Assembly (NCBI GenBank): GCA_019426215.1
Contig: CM033393.1
Location: 14,790,046-14,854,045, forward strand
Source: Buddleja alternifolia
Taxonomy: Eukaryota > Streptophyta > Magnoliopsida > Lamiales > Scrophulariaceae
Direction of reading: 5' to 3'
DNA: 64,000 nt
The translations under genes and the position numbers were made by a program. The notes beneath the pieces are model-generated. The model did not search any database. It saw nothing but the letters and a program-made list of their open reading frames with translations, and had not been told where the DNA came from. Positions 44,224-55,040 of the stretch are shown one piece after another; the stretch's first letter is position 1; the number at the start of each line of letters is the position of its first letter.

Positions 44224-45501
44224 CTAAAAAAGCACCAGATGCTGATGCACCTTCATCTTCAGAGGTTTCTATTGAAGTAGATGTTGATCTGGCAACTATT
44301 GTGGATATAGCTAAAGAAGTAGCTCAAGTCCTTCCTGACGCTGAAACATCTCCAGTTAGTGAAGCGACTCTACACGCTGAGCGGTCGATAGAAGTGGCCC
44401 CTATTCCAACAGAAGAAATTGCCGTTGTTCCTACTCCAACTGGATCTCCTCCTCGTGTCACCGATTTCTTTCCTCGTGGATATTCTGGTGAAGTTGAATT
44501 TTATCATGCTGCTAGAGAACGGGACACCAAGACCCTTGCTGAATCAGAAATCAACTTTCAAAACACTCTCCATAGGACTGATGTTTCCAATTCTAACAAG
44601 TTTGAATTCTTCGAGCGATTCGCCGACCCTGGGTCTCTACAATCTGGAGCGTCTTCAATATCACCTTAAGTATATTCGAAGACCAGCAATCAACAGAACA
44701 GATTCTGACCAAGCACGTTTTAATTTCAACGGTCACTCTGATGAGTCATTTTATCCCCTTCGGTCAAACAAAATTGTTGTCAAAACTCCCCACATGGGCG
44801 ATTGTCTTAAAAACCCCGATGAAGAGGATCTCAACAGGATTGGATACTCGGGTCTTCCATCAGTCGTCAATTCTCCTCAGAATGGTCTCTCTTCTAATCC
44901 ACTCAAGCCTTGGAAAGGAAATGGGCCGATTGTTGCTGAGCGTCCAAATCCAGTTAACTCGTGGATAGAAGATGAAGCCCGTGAATACCTTGCAAGATTA
45001 TGGGCTGAGGATTACGATGAAGAAACTGAACATTTTGAGAAATTCCTTGGCGCTAGAAAATATCAGAAGAAAGCTAACAAGCTTCGCAAGCCATGGATGA
45101 TGGATACAGCCAGATGGGCTGAAGAGTTCGTTTTACACTTCTATACTCTTGAAGAACTTGTGAGATATCCATTCTTATTTGAATTTGGAATCAAATACAG
45201 ACGCCGAGGGTTTGCTACCTTTTTTACTCCAATAGTGTCAGCATATTGCCAAAAATGTTAGCGATCTGCCAGGCTATAGGAAACCTATCGAGAGCTACAT
45301 CCGTCAAAAACTAGCCTTATTCAGTCAAGGCGGATGATATGTGTTTCACCCTCGTCAAGCGTTTGTTCAGTGCATCTTTCCAGATCTGAATGAAGAAGCC
45401 TCCACCAGTAAAGATCCGCTTCTTCCTGGACAAAGTGAAATTCGTGTCAGTGTTGCAGATGAGCACGCTGAGTTTGCTGAATTCTACCGAGACAGAAGAG
45501 C

Positions 45502-45539
45502 AATGATAGAAAATGCACAAGCAATGATAGAAAATGTAT
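45502..45539 (+). repeat. Short direct repeat at internal deletion of 3' gene
   Basis: CAATGATAGAAAATG occurs twice, 21 bases apart. Immediately after it the reading jumps to the SIAEQIALL-like region, skipping some 280 residues present in element I. Confidence 0.75.
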
Positions 45540-46081
45540 CGCTGAACAAGTTGCTCTTTTGGTTGAAGAAGTCAAGCTTATGCGCCGAGATATCACTGAC
45601 TTGAAGACATACTTTGCTGATGTCAAGAAGGGGGACGATAAAGAAAAGTCCAAGGCAATATCTAAAATAGATAATAAACACTGGCGATCAATGTTTGATG
45701 AAATAGTGAGCACAAAAAAATGCTAACTAAAAAGAGGAAGCCAAGATATTATCTAAGAAGATACTTGCGTCCGGACTTGGACGTCGAATTTTTGGAGAGT
45801 ATGGGATTTCATCCTTATGCTGGACCACTTAGACGACCTATCAAATGGAAACCATCCAACGATCGAAGACAAGACATCTATTACGACTTAATTCGTGAAC
45901 TTGATATTCCCCCAAGAGAATGGGTGCACAGGCTAAAGGAACTAAATGAAAGCGCTAGACAACGAAGGCATGACTATGATGAACTCTAGCATACCACCAT
46001 GATAGACGTTGATCGACTCCTCATGGACTTAGCAAATGAAATCTACCAAGGAGTAGAAAGCACAAAGCGACAGAAAAAATG

Positions 46082-46329
46082 AATGCTTTATATTTTTCTT
46101 ATCTGTTTTACTCTTGTTATCGCTTTCAATTATCTTATATTAAGTATAAATCATGTATGCTTATCTTTCTATATAAATGAATGATTTATCGCTAAAACAA
46201 CTTGTTGAGGCTAATCTAACATTAGCTAACTTTACTAACTTTCCAAACGCTAACTTATATTTATTTGGGCTTTTCTTTGAACTCTTAATCTATAAAAGAG
46301 TTATAAGAGTTAAAGGTCTTGACATCATC
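46082..46329 (+). other. Noncoding 3' tail of element H
   Basis: AT-rich tail after the 3' gene, ending in AGGTCTTGACATCATC before the purine tract. No gene seen. Confidence 0.6.
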
Positions 46330-46342
46330 AAAAAGGGGGGAA
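46330..46342 (+). promoter_or_regulatory. Polypurine tract of element H
   Basis: AAAAAGGGGGGAA before the LTR start (TTTTAGG for TGTTAGG). Confidence 0.8.
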
Positions 46343-46343
46343 T

Positions 46344-46893
46344 TTTTAGGAAATTTCATGTTAGATATTTTGATGATGACAAGATAGGATTTTATGTTAG
46401 ACCCCAAAAATATAATGTAAGTTTATGTTTCATAGATCAATTGTATAAGCGTTTGAAAGTATGTAATTTTGTTAGGCTTGTAACTTTTATCTTTGTAGAT
46501 TTTAGACTAAGTATTAGATACCGAATAGCTAATAGAATTCTAGGTGAGTCAAATGCTATAGGACTATTTCAGGATTCATGGATCAAGCGCTCAAAGCACT
46601 CTAGCGATCAGTATCAAATTCACCTGGAATACTTCCTCAAGTCATGAAGGACTTAAATGCAATCATTCAACGGACATTTATTTCCAACGGGAAATAAATT
46701 TAAATGCATTAAATGCCTGATAAGAGCATTAAATGTGATAAGCCAATATGACTTGAGGACAAACCACCTTTTTGACTAGACTATTAGAATTTCAGAGTTT
46801 ATAGCTGCTCCAGTCCAACCGGAACCAACAGGATTTCAGGAATGTCAGAGAAAAGGTATAATCACGCGCCGCGTGAAAGGCACGCTCCTACAT
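46344..46893 (+). repeat. 3' LTR of element H, truncated at 550 bp
   Basis: Matches the start of the family LTR up to CACGCTCCTACATGTG and then switches abruptly to internal 3' tail sequence of another copy. Confidence 0.9.
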
Positions 46894-48603
46894 GTGAAGC
46901 TAAAAGATTTATCGCTGAAACACCTTGTTGAAGCTAATCTAACTTTAGCTAACTTTACTAACTTTCCAAACGCTAACTTGCAATTATATTTATTTGGGCT
47001 TTTCTTTGAACTCTTAATCTATAAAAGAGTTATAAGAGTTAAGGTCTTGACATCATGAAAAAGGGGGAAATTATTAGGAAATTTCATGTTAGATGTTTTG
47101 ATGATGACAAGATAGGATTTTATATTAGACCCCAAAATATAATGTAAGTTTATGTTTCATAGATCAATTGTATAAGCGTTTGAAAGTATGTAACTATATT
47201 AGGCTTGTAATTTTTATCTTTACAGATTTTAGACTAAGTATTAGATACCGAATCGCTAATAGAATTCTAGGTGAGTCTATTAGAGAAGAAGTTGAAGACC
47301 AGCATCTGAAGTCAGAAGAAGATAAAGAATAATCCTTAGCGTCTGTTAACCGCTAAAGGACTATTTCAGGATTTATGAATCAAGCACTCAAAGCACTCTG
47401 GCGATTAGAATCAGATTCACCTGGAATAATTTCTCAAGTCATGAAGGACTTAAAATGCAATCATTCAACGGACATTTATTTCAAATGGGAAATAAATTCA
47501 AAACGCATTAAATGTCTGATAAGAGCATTAAATGAGAAAAGGCAATATGACTTGTAGCCAAGCCACCTTTTAACTAGACTGTCAGAAATTCAGAGTTTAT
47601 AGTTGCTCCCGTCCAATCGGAACCAGCAAATTTTCAGGAATGTCAAAGAAAAGGTATACTCACGTGCCCCGTGAAAGGCACGCTCCTACTTGTGTCCAAC
47701 GGACATAATCCCAAGAAAAAGCCTATAAATACCTTACCTCCATGAAACCCTAAATAGATACAGATATACAGCAGAGCAGAGCAGAGCAGAATAGGACAGA
47801 TACATAATACATAAGATACACACAAAAAGAAAAAGTTTAGAAACTCCATAGCCAAATTCCTTCAAGCTTTTTACATACATTCCTTAAAGTCACAAATATC
47901 TCAAACATCTTCCAAAGAAGAAATCTAAATTCTTACTGAGATATTCTAAGTTGTTTGATCTTTCCAAAAATAAACAAACCCTTTTGATAAAACCCTCAAC
48001 CTTTCACCTGAGTGAGAAAGTTGTTGATACCCCTTACAGACAGTATTTCTGAGTGAGAGAAGCTTGTAGGAGACGATCTTCATTGGTGCTGACATCTGTG
48101 TGATCAAGGAGCCTGAGATCATTTTCATCTTTTTACTATCTTGTAGAAAACTCTGTGTGATTCTTTGATAAACATTTTAGTAAATTCCCTCCAAGTGAAA
48201 AAGGAGAAGAAGGACGTAGCTGGGATTACATAACCCAGTGAACCTTATATACCTTGTGTTATTTACTTTTACTATTGTCTTACTTTATATTATCTGTATC
48301 TATTCTGAAAAAGACAAGCTAAATCTGCCAAGCGACTATTTAACCAAAACGAACGCTAAAGCTTTAAAATCATTTCCGCTGTCCTAACCCTGATTAAGTG
48401 ATTAAAGCTTTTACCCTACTTTGGTAAATTGCCAAAATCGCTAAGTCTAAGTTATCCTTACTAAAGCGCCTGGTCCAAGCGCTCAGTTTCCTAAGCGTTC
48501 TAATTTTTAAAAGTGATACAAAGATTTTTTGGAGTCGAAAAAGATTTCAAGGTCTATCCAACCCCCCCTTCTATACCCTTTCGTTTGCCACTTGGGACCA
48601 TCA
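46894..48603 (+). mobile_element. SIRE-like 3' end L: internal tail plus full LTR
   Basis: 46894-47056 repeats the noncoding tail seen at 46170-46329. The purine tract GAAAAAGGGGGAAA lies at 47057-47070. The LTR 47072-48603 (TATTAGG to GGGACCATCA, 1532 bp) has TATA at 47724-47731 and an AGAGC pentamer run (47775-47800). Either a second element joined to H by recombination or a partial duplication of H's own end. Confidence 0.85.
47072..48603 (+). repeat. Full SIRE-like LTR of L
   Basis: It keeps the ~100-bp CTGAGTGAG-containing segment missing from H's 5' LTR. It ends TCA at 48603, followed by copia scrap F. Confidence 0.88.
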
Positions 48604-50834
48604 GATGCTCTAGAAAACCTCCATGGTTGTGTGTGTTGTTAGCTTTTCAGAATTGCTAAAGCATGTTATATTAGTAGTATATATCATATGCGTATCTGCA
48701 CTTTATAAATCTCAATTCTCCCAATCAAATTATACTAAGTTAGTAAAGGGCAGTGGGTGTCCTCTCCCTCCACTAAACTTTATAAAATTTGAAATTATGT
48801 CTAAAGTATGGCATCATCCCAGTAAGTGGGGGTCATATAATTAGACATGATTTAAAATTTTATAAAGTCCATTTGATGCCTCAATCGAAGCATATTTCAC
48901 CCCAAATATCATTAAACGGTTGCAAGGTGGAATTCAAATGTTAGATTAAATGGAGTTAGTGGGAATAAACTCAGATAGTCCAAATGGCTATATATCGTTA
49001 AAGGATTGTGGTAATTTGGATAATGGGAAAAGAAGATTGAAATATCTAAAAGGTTAGATTGATGTTTGACATCACTTTAATCAATTAGCGGATTAAATAT
49101 TGTTAAAGGGTTGCCATCCATTGAATCAATTAAAGAAATCAATCTCCACTATGAAATAATGAACAAAGATCACTTTCGATTTTCACAGTGGGAGTGTGGA
49201 TCTCGAAAAATATAGCGGGAGCCAAGTATAAATATAAGCCCTTGATTTAACTTGAATAGTTTTAATTACATGCATCTAAACAATCTGGTTTGTTTTTCTG
49301 CAGATATTAATTTATATCTCTCTCACAATGACAATCAACCCCCTCTCTATATTACTCGAAAAGAATACTCTTATTAGACACAAATATGTGGACTGGCTAA
49401 GGAATTTGAGGATAGTCCTCAATAAGGAATCACTGGTGTACGTGTTGGACATAGATATCCTAGCTCCTAGAACACGTGCCAATGAGTAAGAAGTTCAAGC
49501 CCACAAAAAAATCGGTCAAGGACAATGTCCGAGTGCGTGGATATATGCTGGATCAATGACAAATGAGCTCCAGAGATCCCACAAGAAGATGACCACAGCG
49601 AGGGCCATCTTAGCGCACTTGGTCGAGCTCTATGGTGATCACAGTCGTATTGCTAGATATGAAATATCTAAAGATCTCTCCGGAGCCAAAATGAAAAAAG
49701 GAGAAAAAGTTGGGGATCATGTCCTCAAGATGATCTCGAGGATCGAGAGATTGGAGGCTCTTGATTTTACAATGAACCCACAACTCCGAACTAATCTCAT
49801 TTTTCAGTCTCTTCCTGAATCTTTTCCCAATTTGTCATGAACTTCAACTACAATGAGATTGAATGCAACTTAGCTGGGCTGATGAAAAAACTAACGACTG
49901 TACAATTTCAGTTGAAGCCAAAGGGAAAGGAAACTACCTTGGTTATCTCTTCAGGGCCCAAAAGTGCTAAGAATAAGAAGAAGAAATCCAAGAAGCAGTC
50001 TGGCGGGCTTGGAGCTCAGGGTAGCGTCGATAAGAACAAAGTGAATACTCCTGTGAAGTATAAGAAGAAGGTCCCCAAGAAAACAGACAGATGCCTACAC
50101 TGCGGTGAGTTGGGCCACTAGAGGAGGATATGTCCTAACATGGGCCGAGGCGTACAAGGTATGGAACTTTACATTTTTCAAACTAACTGTTCTATGGTCA
50201 TTTTTTCCACTTCGTGGATTTTTTATTCGGGTGCTAGTACTGACATTTGTTGTGTGCATCAAGACCTAAAGCATGGAAGGAAGATGGATCGTGACGAGGT
50301 ACAGATCCAAGTAGGCAGCAGGGAGAGCGTCACACCAACTAGAATTGGATCTACCCCGTTGCTTTTAAATTCTGGACATTTATTAGCTTTGAATAACATT
50401 TTCGTTTTGCCCAAGGGGCTCGATTCTTGTTGTAGTTAACGATGTTTATACTCTTTGTTTTATTAATAAGCATTGCGACATTTGATATGGTAATAAAATA
50501 GTAGACTCTGCTACTTTAGTAAATGGATTATATTACCTTAATGAGTGTGCTGTTAATGCTATAACTCGGAAACGTGGTAAGCAAGATACGAACCAAAGCT
50601 TTATATGGCATCTCAGACTAGGCCATGCCGGTGAGCGTAAGATTCACAAAATGGAGACCATAGTTAAATGGTGTAGCTGAACGAAGGAATCTTACCTTGT
50701 TAGACATGGTTCGATCCATGCTCAGCTACATTAACTTACCCTTTTCACTTTGGAGTCACGCGCTCCTTACAGCAGTGCACATTTTAGATGTTCCTCCAAG
50801 TCTGTTTCTAAGACTTCATATGAGATATGGAGAA
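48604..50834 (+). mobile_element. Copia scrap F: leader, gag, protease, piece of integrase
   Basis: Plus-strand copia A-like fragment without LTRs. Leader 48604-49327 resembles 18710-19509 of copia A (GTTGCAAGGTG and CACATGGGAGTGTGG-like stretches). Left end cut by LTR L, right end cut by the LTR of element I. Confidence 0.8.
49328..50834 (+). pseudogene. gag-protease-integrase remnant of scrap F
   Basis: ATG 49328 starts the gag (TINPLSILLEKN), with a stop after RTRANE near 49487. The capsid part is at 49556-49840 and, frameshifted, 49837-50121. The knuckle reads CLHCGELGH then a stop (50119-50121). The protease motif is IFYSGAS for ILDSGAS (50217). After GAG-pre-integrase (RLGHAGERKIHKMET, about 50615-50660) some 390 bp of integrase core are missing and the frame resumes near 50662 at the NGVAERRN-like segment, spelled with a stop. 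Confidence 0.82.
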
Positions 50835-52341
50835 TGGTGGTCCCAAGTGGTATACGAAAGGATCTAGAAAGGGGAGGGGGGTTGAATAGACCCTGAAGTC
50901 TTTTTCGACTTCAAAAATTTCGTATCACTTTTAAAGGTTAGAACGCTTAGGAAGCTGAGCGCTTGGGTCAGGCGCTACAGTAAAGAAAACTTAGATTTAG
51001 TCATTTCGGCAATTTACCAAAATAGGGTAATGCTTAGATCACTTAATCAGGGTTAGCACAACGAAAATGATTTTAAAGCTTTAGCATTCGTTTAGGTTAA
51101 ATAGTCGCTTAGCAGATTTGGCTTGTCTTTTTCAGAATAGATAAAATAATATAAAACAAGACAATAATGAAAGTAAATGACACAAGATATATAAGGTTCA
51201 CTGGGTGATGTAATCCTGGCTACGTCCATCTTCTCCTTTTTCACTTGGAGGGAATTTTCTAAAATGATTATCAAAGAATCACACAGAATCTTCTACAAGG
51301 TAGTAAATAGGTAAAAATGATCTCGGGCTCCTTGATCACACAGATTTCAGCACCAATGAAGATTTTTTTCTACAAGCTTCTCTCACTCAGAAATATTGTC
51401 TGTAAGGGGTTTCAACAACTTTCTCACTCAGATGAAAGGTTGAGGGTTTTATCACAAGGGTTTGTTTGTTTTTTGAAAGAACAAACAACTTAGAATATCT
51501 CAGTAAGAATTTAGATTTCTTCTTTGGAAGATGTTTGAGATATTTGTGACTGTATGGAATATATGTAAAAGCTTGAAAGATTTTAGCTATGGAGTTTCTA
51601 AGCTTTTTTTTAGCAAAGCTTTCTTGTGCATGTACGTATGTATCTCTGTTTTTTTTGGGGGGGGGGGGTTTGCTGGAATTAGGTATTTATAGGCAATTCT
51701 TAGGATTTTGTCCGTTGGACACATGTAGGAGCGTGCCTTTCACGCGGCGCGTGATTATACCTTTTCTCTGACATTCCTGAAATCCTGCTGGTTCCGGTTG
51801 GACTGGAGCAGCTCTAAACTCTGAAATTCTAATAGTCTAGTCAAAAAGGTGGTTTGTCCTCAAGTCATATTGGCTTATCACATTTAATGCTCTTATCAGG
51901 CATTTAATGCATTTGAATTTATTTCCCGTTGGAAATAAATGTCCGTTGAATGATTGCATTTAAGTCCTTCATGACTTGAGAAATTATTCCAGGTGAATTT
52001 GACACTGATCGCCAGAGTGCTTTGAGCGCTTGATCCATGAATCCTGAAATAGTCCTATAGCATTTGACAGATGCTAAGGATTATTCTTTATCTTCTTCTG
52101 ACTTCAGACGCTGGTCTTCAACTTCTTCTCTAATAGACTCACCTAGAATTCTATTAGCGATTCGGTATCTAATACTTAGTCTAAAATCTATAAAGATAAA
52201 AATTACAAGCCTAATATAGTTACACACTTTCAAACGCTTATACAATTGATCTATGAAACATAAACTTACATTATATTTTGGGGTCTAATATAAAATTCTA
52301 TCTTGTCATCATCAAAACATCTAACATGAAATTTCCTAACA
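50835..52341 (-). repeat. 3' LTR of element I
   Basis: Plus-strand TGGTGGTCCC at 50835 to TTTCCTAACA at 52341, 1507 bp, intact TG/CA ends. TATA (minus) at 51684-51691, CGCG inverted repeat at 51741-51753. A G homopolymer lies at about 51656-51668. Confidence 0.92.
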
Positions 52342-52355
52342 ATTTCCCCCTTTTT
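52342..52355 (-). promoter_or_regulatory. Polypurine tract of element I
   Basis: Minus-strand AAAAAGGGGGAAAT next to the LTR start. Confidence 0.85.
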
Positions 52356-52584
52356 CATGATGTCAAGACCTTAACTCTTATAACTCTTTTATAGATTAAG
52401 AGTTCAAAGAAAAGCCCAAATAAATATAATTGCAAGTTAGCGTTTGGAAAGTTAATAAAGTTAGCTAAAGTTAGATTAGCTTCAACAAGGTGTTTCAGCG
52501 ATAAATCATTCATTCATATAGAAAGATAAGCGTACATGATTTATACTGAATATATATATATAAAAAAATAAAGCATTCATCTTT
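52356..52584 (-). other. Noncoding 3' tail of element I
   Basis: Homologous to 46082-46329; AT-rich, no gene. Confidence 0.6.
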
Positions 52585-55040
52585 TCTATCGCTTTATGCT
52601 TTCTTCTTTTTGGTAGATCTTATTTGCTAAGTCAATGAGGAGTCAGTTAATGTCTATTATGGTTGTATGTTGAAGTTCATCATAGTCATGCCTTCGTTGT
52701 CTAGCGCTTTCATTGAGTTCCTTCAGCCTATCCACCCATTCCCTTGGAGGAATACCAAGTTGACGAATTAAATCGTAATATATGTCTTGTCTTCTGTCAT
52801 TGGATGGTTTCCAGTTGATAGGTCGTCTAAGCGGTCCGACATAAGGATGAAATCCCATACTTTCCAAAAAATTGACGTCCAAGTCTGGGAGCAAGTACCT
52901 TCCTAGATAATACCTTGGCTTTCTCTTTTTGGTTAGCATTTTCTTTATGCTCGTTATTTCATCAAACATTGATCGCCAGTGTTTATTATCTGTTTTAGAT
53001 ATTGCCTTGGACTTTTCTTTCTCTTTCCCCTTCTTGACATCAGCAAAAGGCTCTTCAAGTCAGCGATGTCCCTTCGAAGAAGCTTGACTTCATCTATCAA
53101 GAGAGCGATCTGTTCAGCGATACTCTGAGATACGAGGTTGGAGGAATTGTGACGCTCAGTATCAGCTGAAGCATTCTGCGCAAGCGTCCGGTTGAAATTG
53201 TCGGAAAGCTCTTTGATGAGAGGAGCTATACTGTTCATCATAGAGATGGAAAGCTTGGTTGCGTGACTCATGTCAGCCTTAAGCAATCTCTCTACGTTGT
53301 GAAACATTTCGTTGCTGCGCTGTTCCATACGAGAACAAGAACTAGATAAATTGCTAAGAGAATTGCAAACGGCTTTCTTGAAATCGCGTGCCTCTGGATC
53401 GCTTTCTGAGTCTGAGTCTGAGTCTGAAGAAGAATGCACAGGACTATGTGAGCTGCAAACTGGAGCTTTACCTTTAGATTTATCTTGAATAATAAGCGCT
53501 GCAGGTTGTGCGGCTAAGTTAGCATGAACCTCTTCTATTGCTGAGTTGAGCGTCTCTGTTGCAAAGTCAATTTGAGCAACTTGGTCGTCAAGCGGAACCT
53601 CAACTGCTGGAGCGCTGGGGGCAACGTATTGCCTAACAGCGTCTGTAGGTTGATCGGCTTCCACAGTGGGGAATTGTTCCTCTTCGATTAGAACAACTTC
53701 AATTTGAGGCGCTAGACTTGCAACAGGTATGACCCAGAGTGGGCCAATCGCTTCCATTACGTGCCTTGGACTGATTAGATTTGTCTGCGGAAAGAAAAAT
53801 ATAGCGTCTGCGCACGCTTCATTGCTTAGTGCAAGTTGCACTCCTTCTGGCAGATCAACTCCTGAAGTATAAGAATTGTAGAAGTCCAAAATAAATGGCA
53901 TCAGCGCTTGAGCTGTTTCTTGGTCCACTCGCCTGATCAGCGATTTCATTTTGGCCACTTGAACATTCTGTTCACAAAAGAGTACAGGGTGAAGATTGTA
54001 TCCTTGGAAGTCGCTCAGCCCTGAATAGTGGTTGAAAGTAATGTCCAATGCTTGTGCATTTTCTATCACTGCTTGTCTCTATGGAGTTCAGCAAACTCAG
54101 TGTGATCATTGGTAACATCGACAAAAATTTGACTTTGTCCTGGAAGAAGCGGTTATTTACTGGCGGAGGCTTCTTCGTTCAAATCTGGAAAGATGCGCTG
54201 AACAAATGCTTGACGGGGGTGAAACACATAGCATCCGCCTTGACTGACTAAGGCTAGCTGTTGATGGATGTAGTGCTCGATAGGTTGCCTGTAACCTGGC
54301 AGATCGCTAACATTTTCGGTAATGTGCTGACGCTGATGAAGTAGAAAAGTAGCAAACCTGCGGCGTTTGTAGTCTATTCCAAATTAAAAAAGAAATGGAT
54401 GTCTTACGAGTTCTTCAAGGGTATAGAAGTGTAAAACGAACTCTTCAGCCCATCTGGCTGTATCCATCATCCATCGCTTACCAAGTTTGTCAGCTTTCTT
54501 CTGTTCTTTTATAGCTGCAAGAAACTTGTCAAAGCGTTCAATTTCTTCATCATAATACTCAGCCCATAATCTTGCAAGGTATTCTCGGGCTTCATCTTCT
54601 ATCCACGAGTTGATAGGATTGGGACGCTCAGCAACCATTGGTCCTTTTCCTTTCCACAGTCTAAGAGGTTTAGGGGATAGAGCGTTCTGAGGAGAATGAA
54701 CGACTTTGGGATAGATAGAGTATCCGATCCGGTTAGGAATTTCTTCGTCCGGATTCTTTGACCAACCACCCAAATGGGGATTTTTGATGACGATCTTATT
54801 TTGGAGCAAGGGATAAAAAGATTCTGCAGAATGACCAATGAAGTTAAAACGCTTCTCTTCAAATTCAGTCATGTTGATCGCTGGTCGACGAATGTACTCA
54901 AGTCTAGATTGGAGTCGCTCAAGATTGTAAAGATCGAGATCGGCGAAACGTTCGAAGAAATCAAACTTAGCAGAATTGGAAATATCAGGCCGATGTAGAG
55001 TGGTTTGAAAACTGATTTCTGATTCAGCAAGGGTCTGAGT
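52585..55040 (-). pseudogene. Extra 3' gene of element I, C-terminal two thirds
   Basis: Minus strand, from 55040 down. 54872-54384 holds the WIEDEAREYLARLWAEYY / RWAEEFVLHFYTLEEL region and ends in a TAA where element H has a codon. Decayed 54383-54070 keeps DLPGYRQPIEHYI and FHPRQAFVQRIFPDLNEE. 54069-52954 is a 371-codon open stretch: GLSDFQGYNLHPV, a region with conserved VMEAIGPLWVIP, a Ser/Asp run (SSSDSDSDSESDPEA), then a long helical C-terminal part (MSHATKLSISMMNSIAPLIKELSDN, IADLKSLLL). 52969-52643 overlaps it in another frame and supplies KRKPRYYLGRYLLPDLD. No membrane helix is obvious. Role unknown. Confidence 0.72.

Larger units (their letters stand above)
42637..46081 (+). pseudogene. 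Extra 3' gene of SIRE-like family, spliced, decayed copy in H
   Basis: Function unknown. Exon 1 (42637-43874) starts MAPKPSKSAAGKSSKSEKP, has a stop at 42781 and a frameshift near 42905. It continues as an open stretch with a globular part (about 42950-43400), a Ser-run plus EEE and a basic, nuclear-signal-like KRPKRK...KKQKQK region, then proline-rich sequence with a TAA at 43673. Exon 2 (43958-44143) is 62 codons, acidic. Exon 3 runs from 44224: acidic to about 44450, frameshift near 44630, then a conserved WIEDEAREYLARLWAE / WMMDTARWAEEFVLHFYTLEEL region, a deleted middle, and the end KRKPRYYLRRYLRPDLD. I see no signal peptide or membrane segment, so env is not supported. A distant likeness to plant transposon-associated domains is only a guess. 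Confidence 0.65.
34773..46893 (+). mobile_element. SIRE-like copia element H
   Basis: 5' LTR, PBS, gag, pol (PR-IN-RT-RH), an extra 3' gene, purine tract and a 3' LTR cut off after 550 bp. It is about 12 kb and fused at 46893/46894 to another SIRE-like 3' end. Left flank is copia E (TTCTC); the right flank of the fused block begins GATGC, so no target duplication is visible. Confidence 0.88.
50835..55040 (-). mobile_element. SIRE-like copia element I, minus strand, 3' end
   Basis: 3' LTR, purine tract and much of the extra 3' gene on the minus strand. The rest should lie to the right beyond the K LTR. Left flank GAGAA (50830-50834). Confidence 0.87.

Noticed and set aside
42637..46081. Stand-alone host gene inserted between retroelements
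   Set aside because: The same gene occurs in the same position in elements I and G, before the same purine tract and LTR, so it belongs to the element family.
48604..50834. Scrap F and scrap D as two halves of one copia element split by H
   Set aside because: Both contain the same integrase segment (around TPYEIW), so they overlap and cannot be complementary halves.
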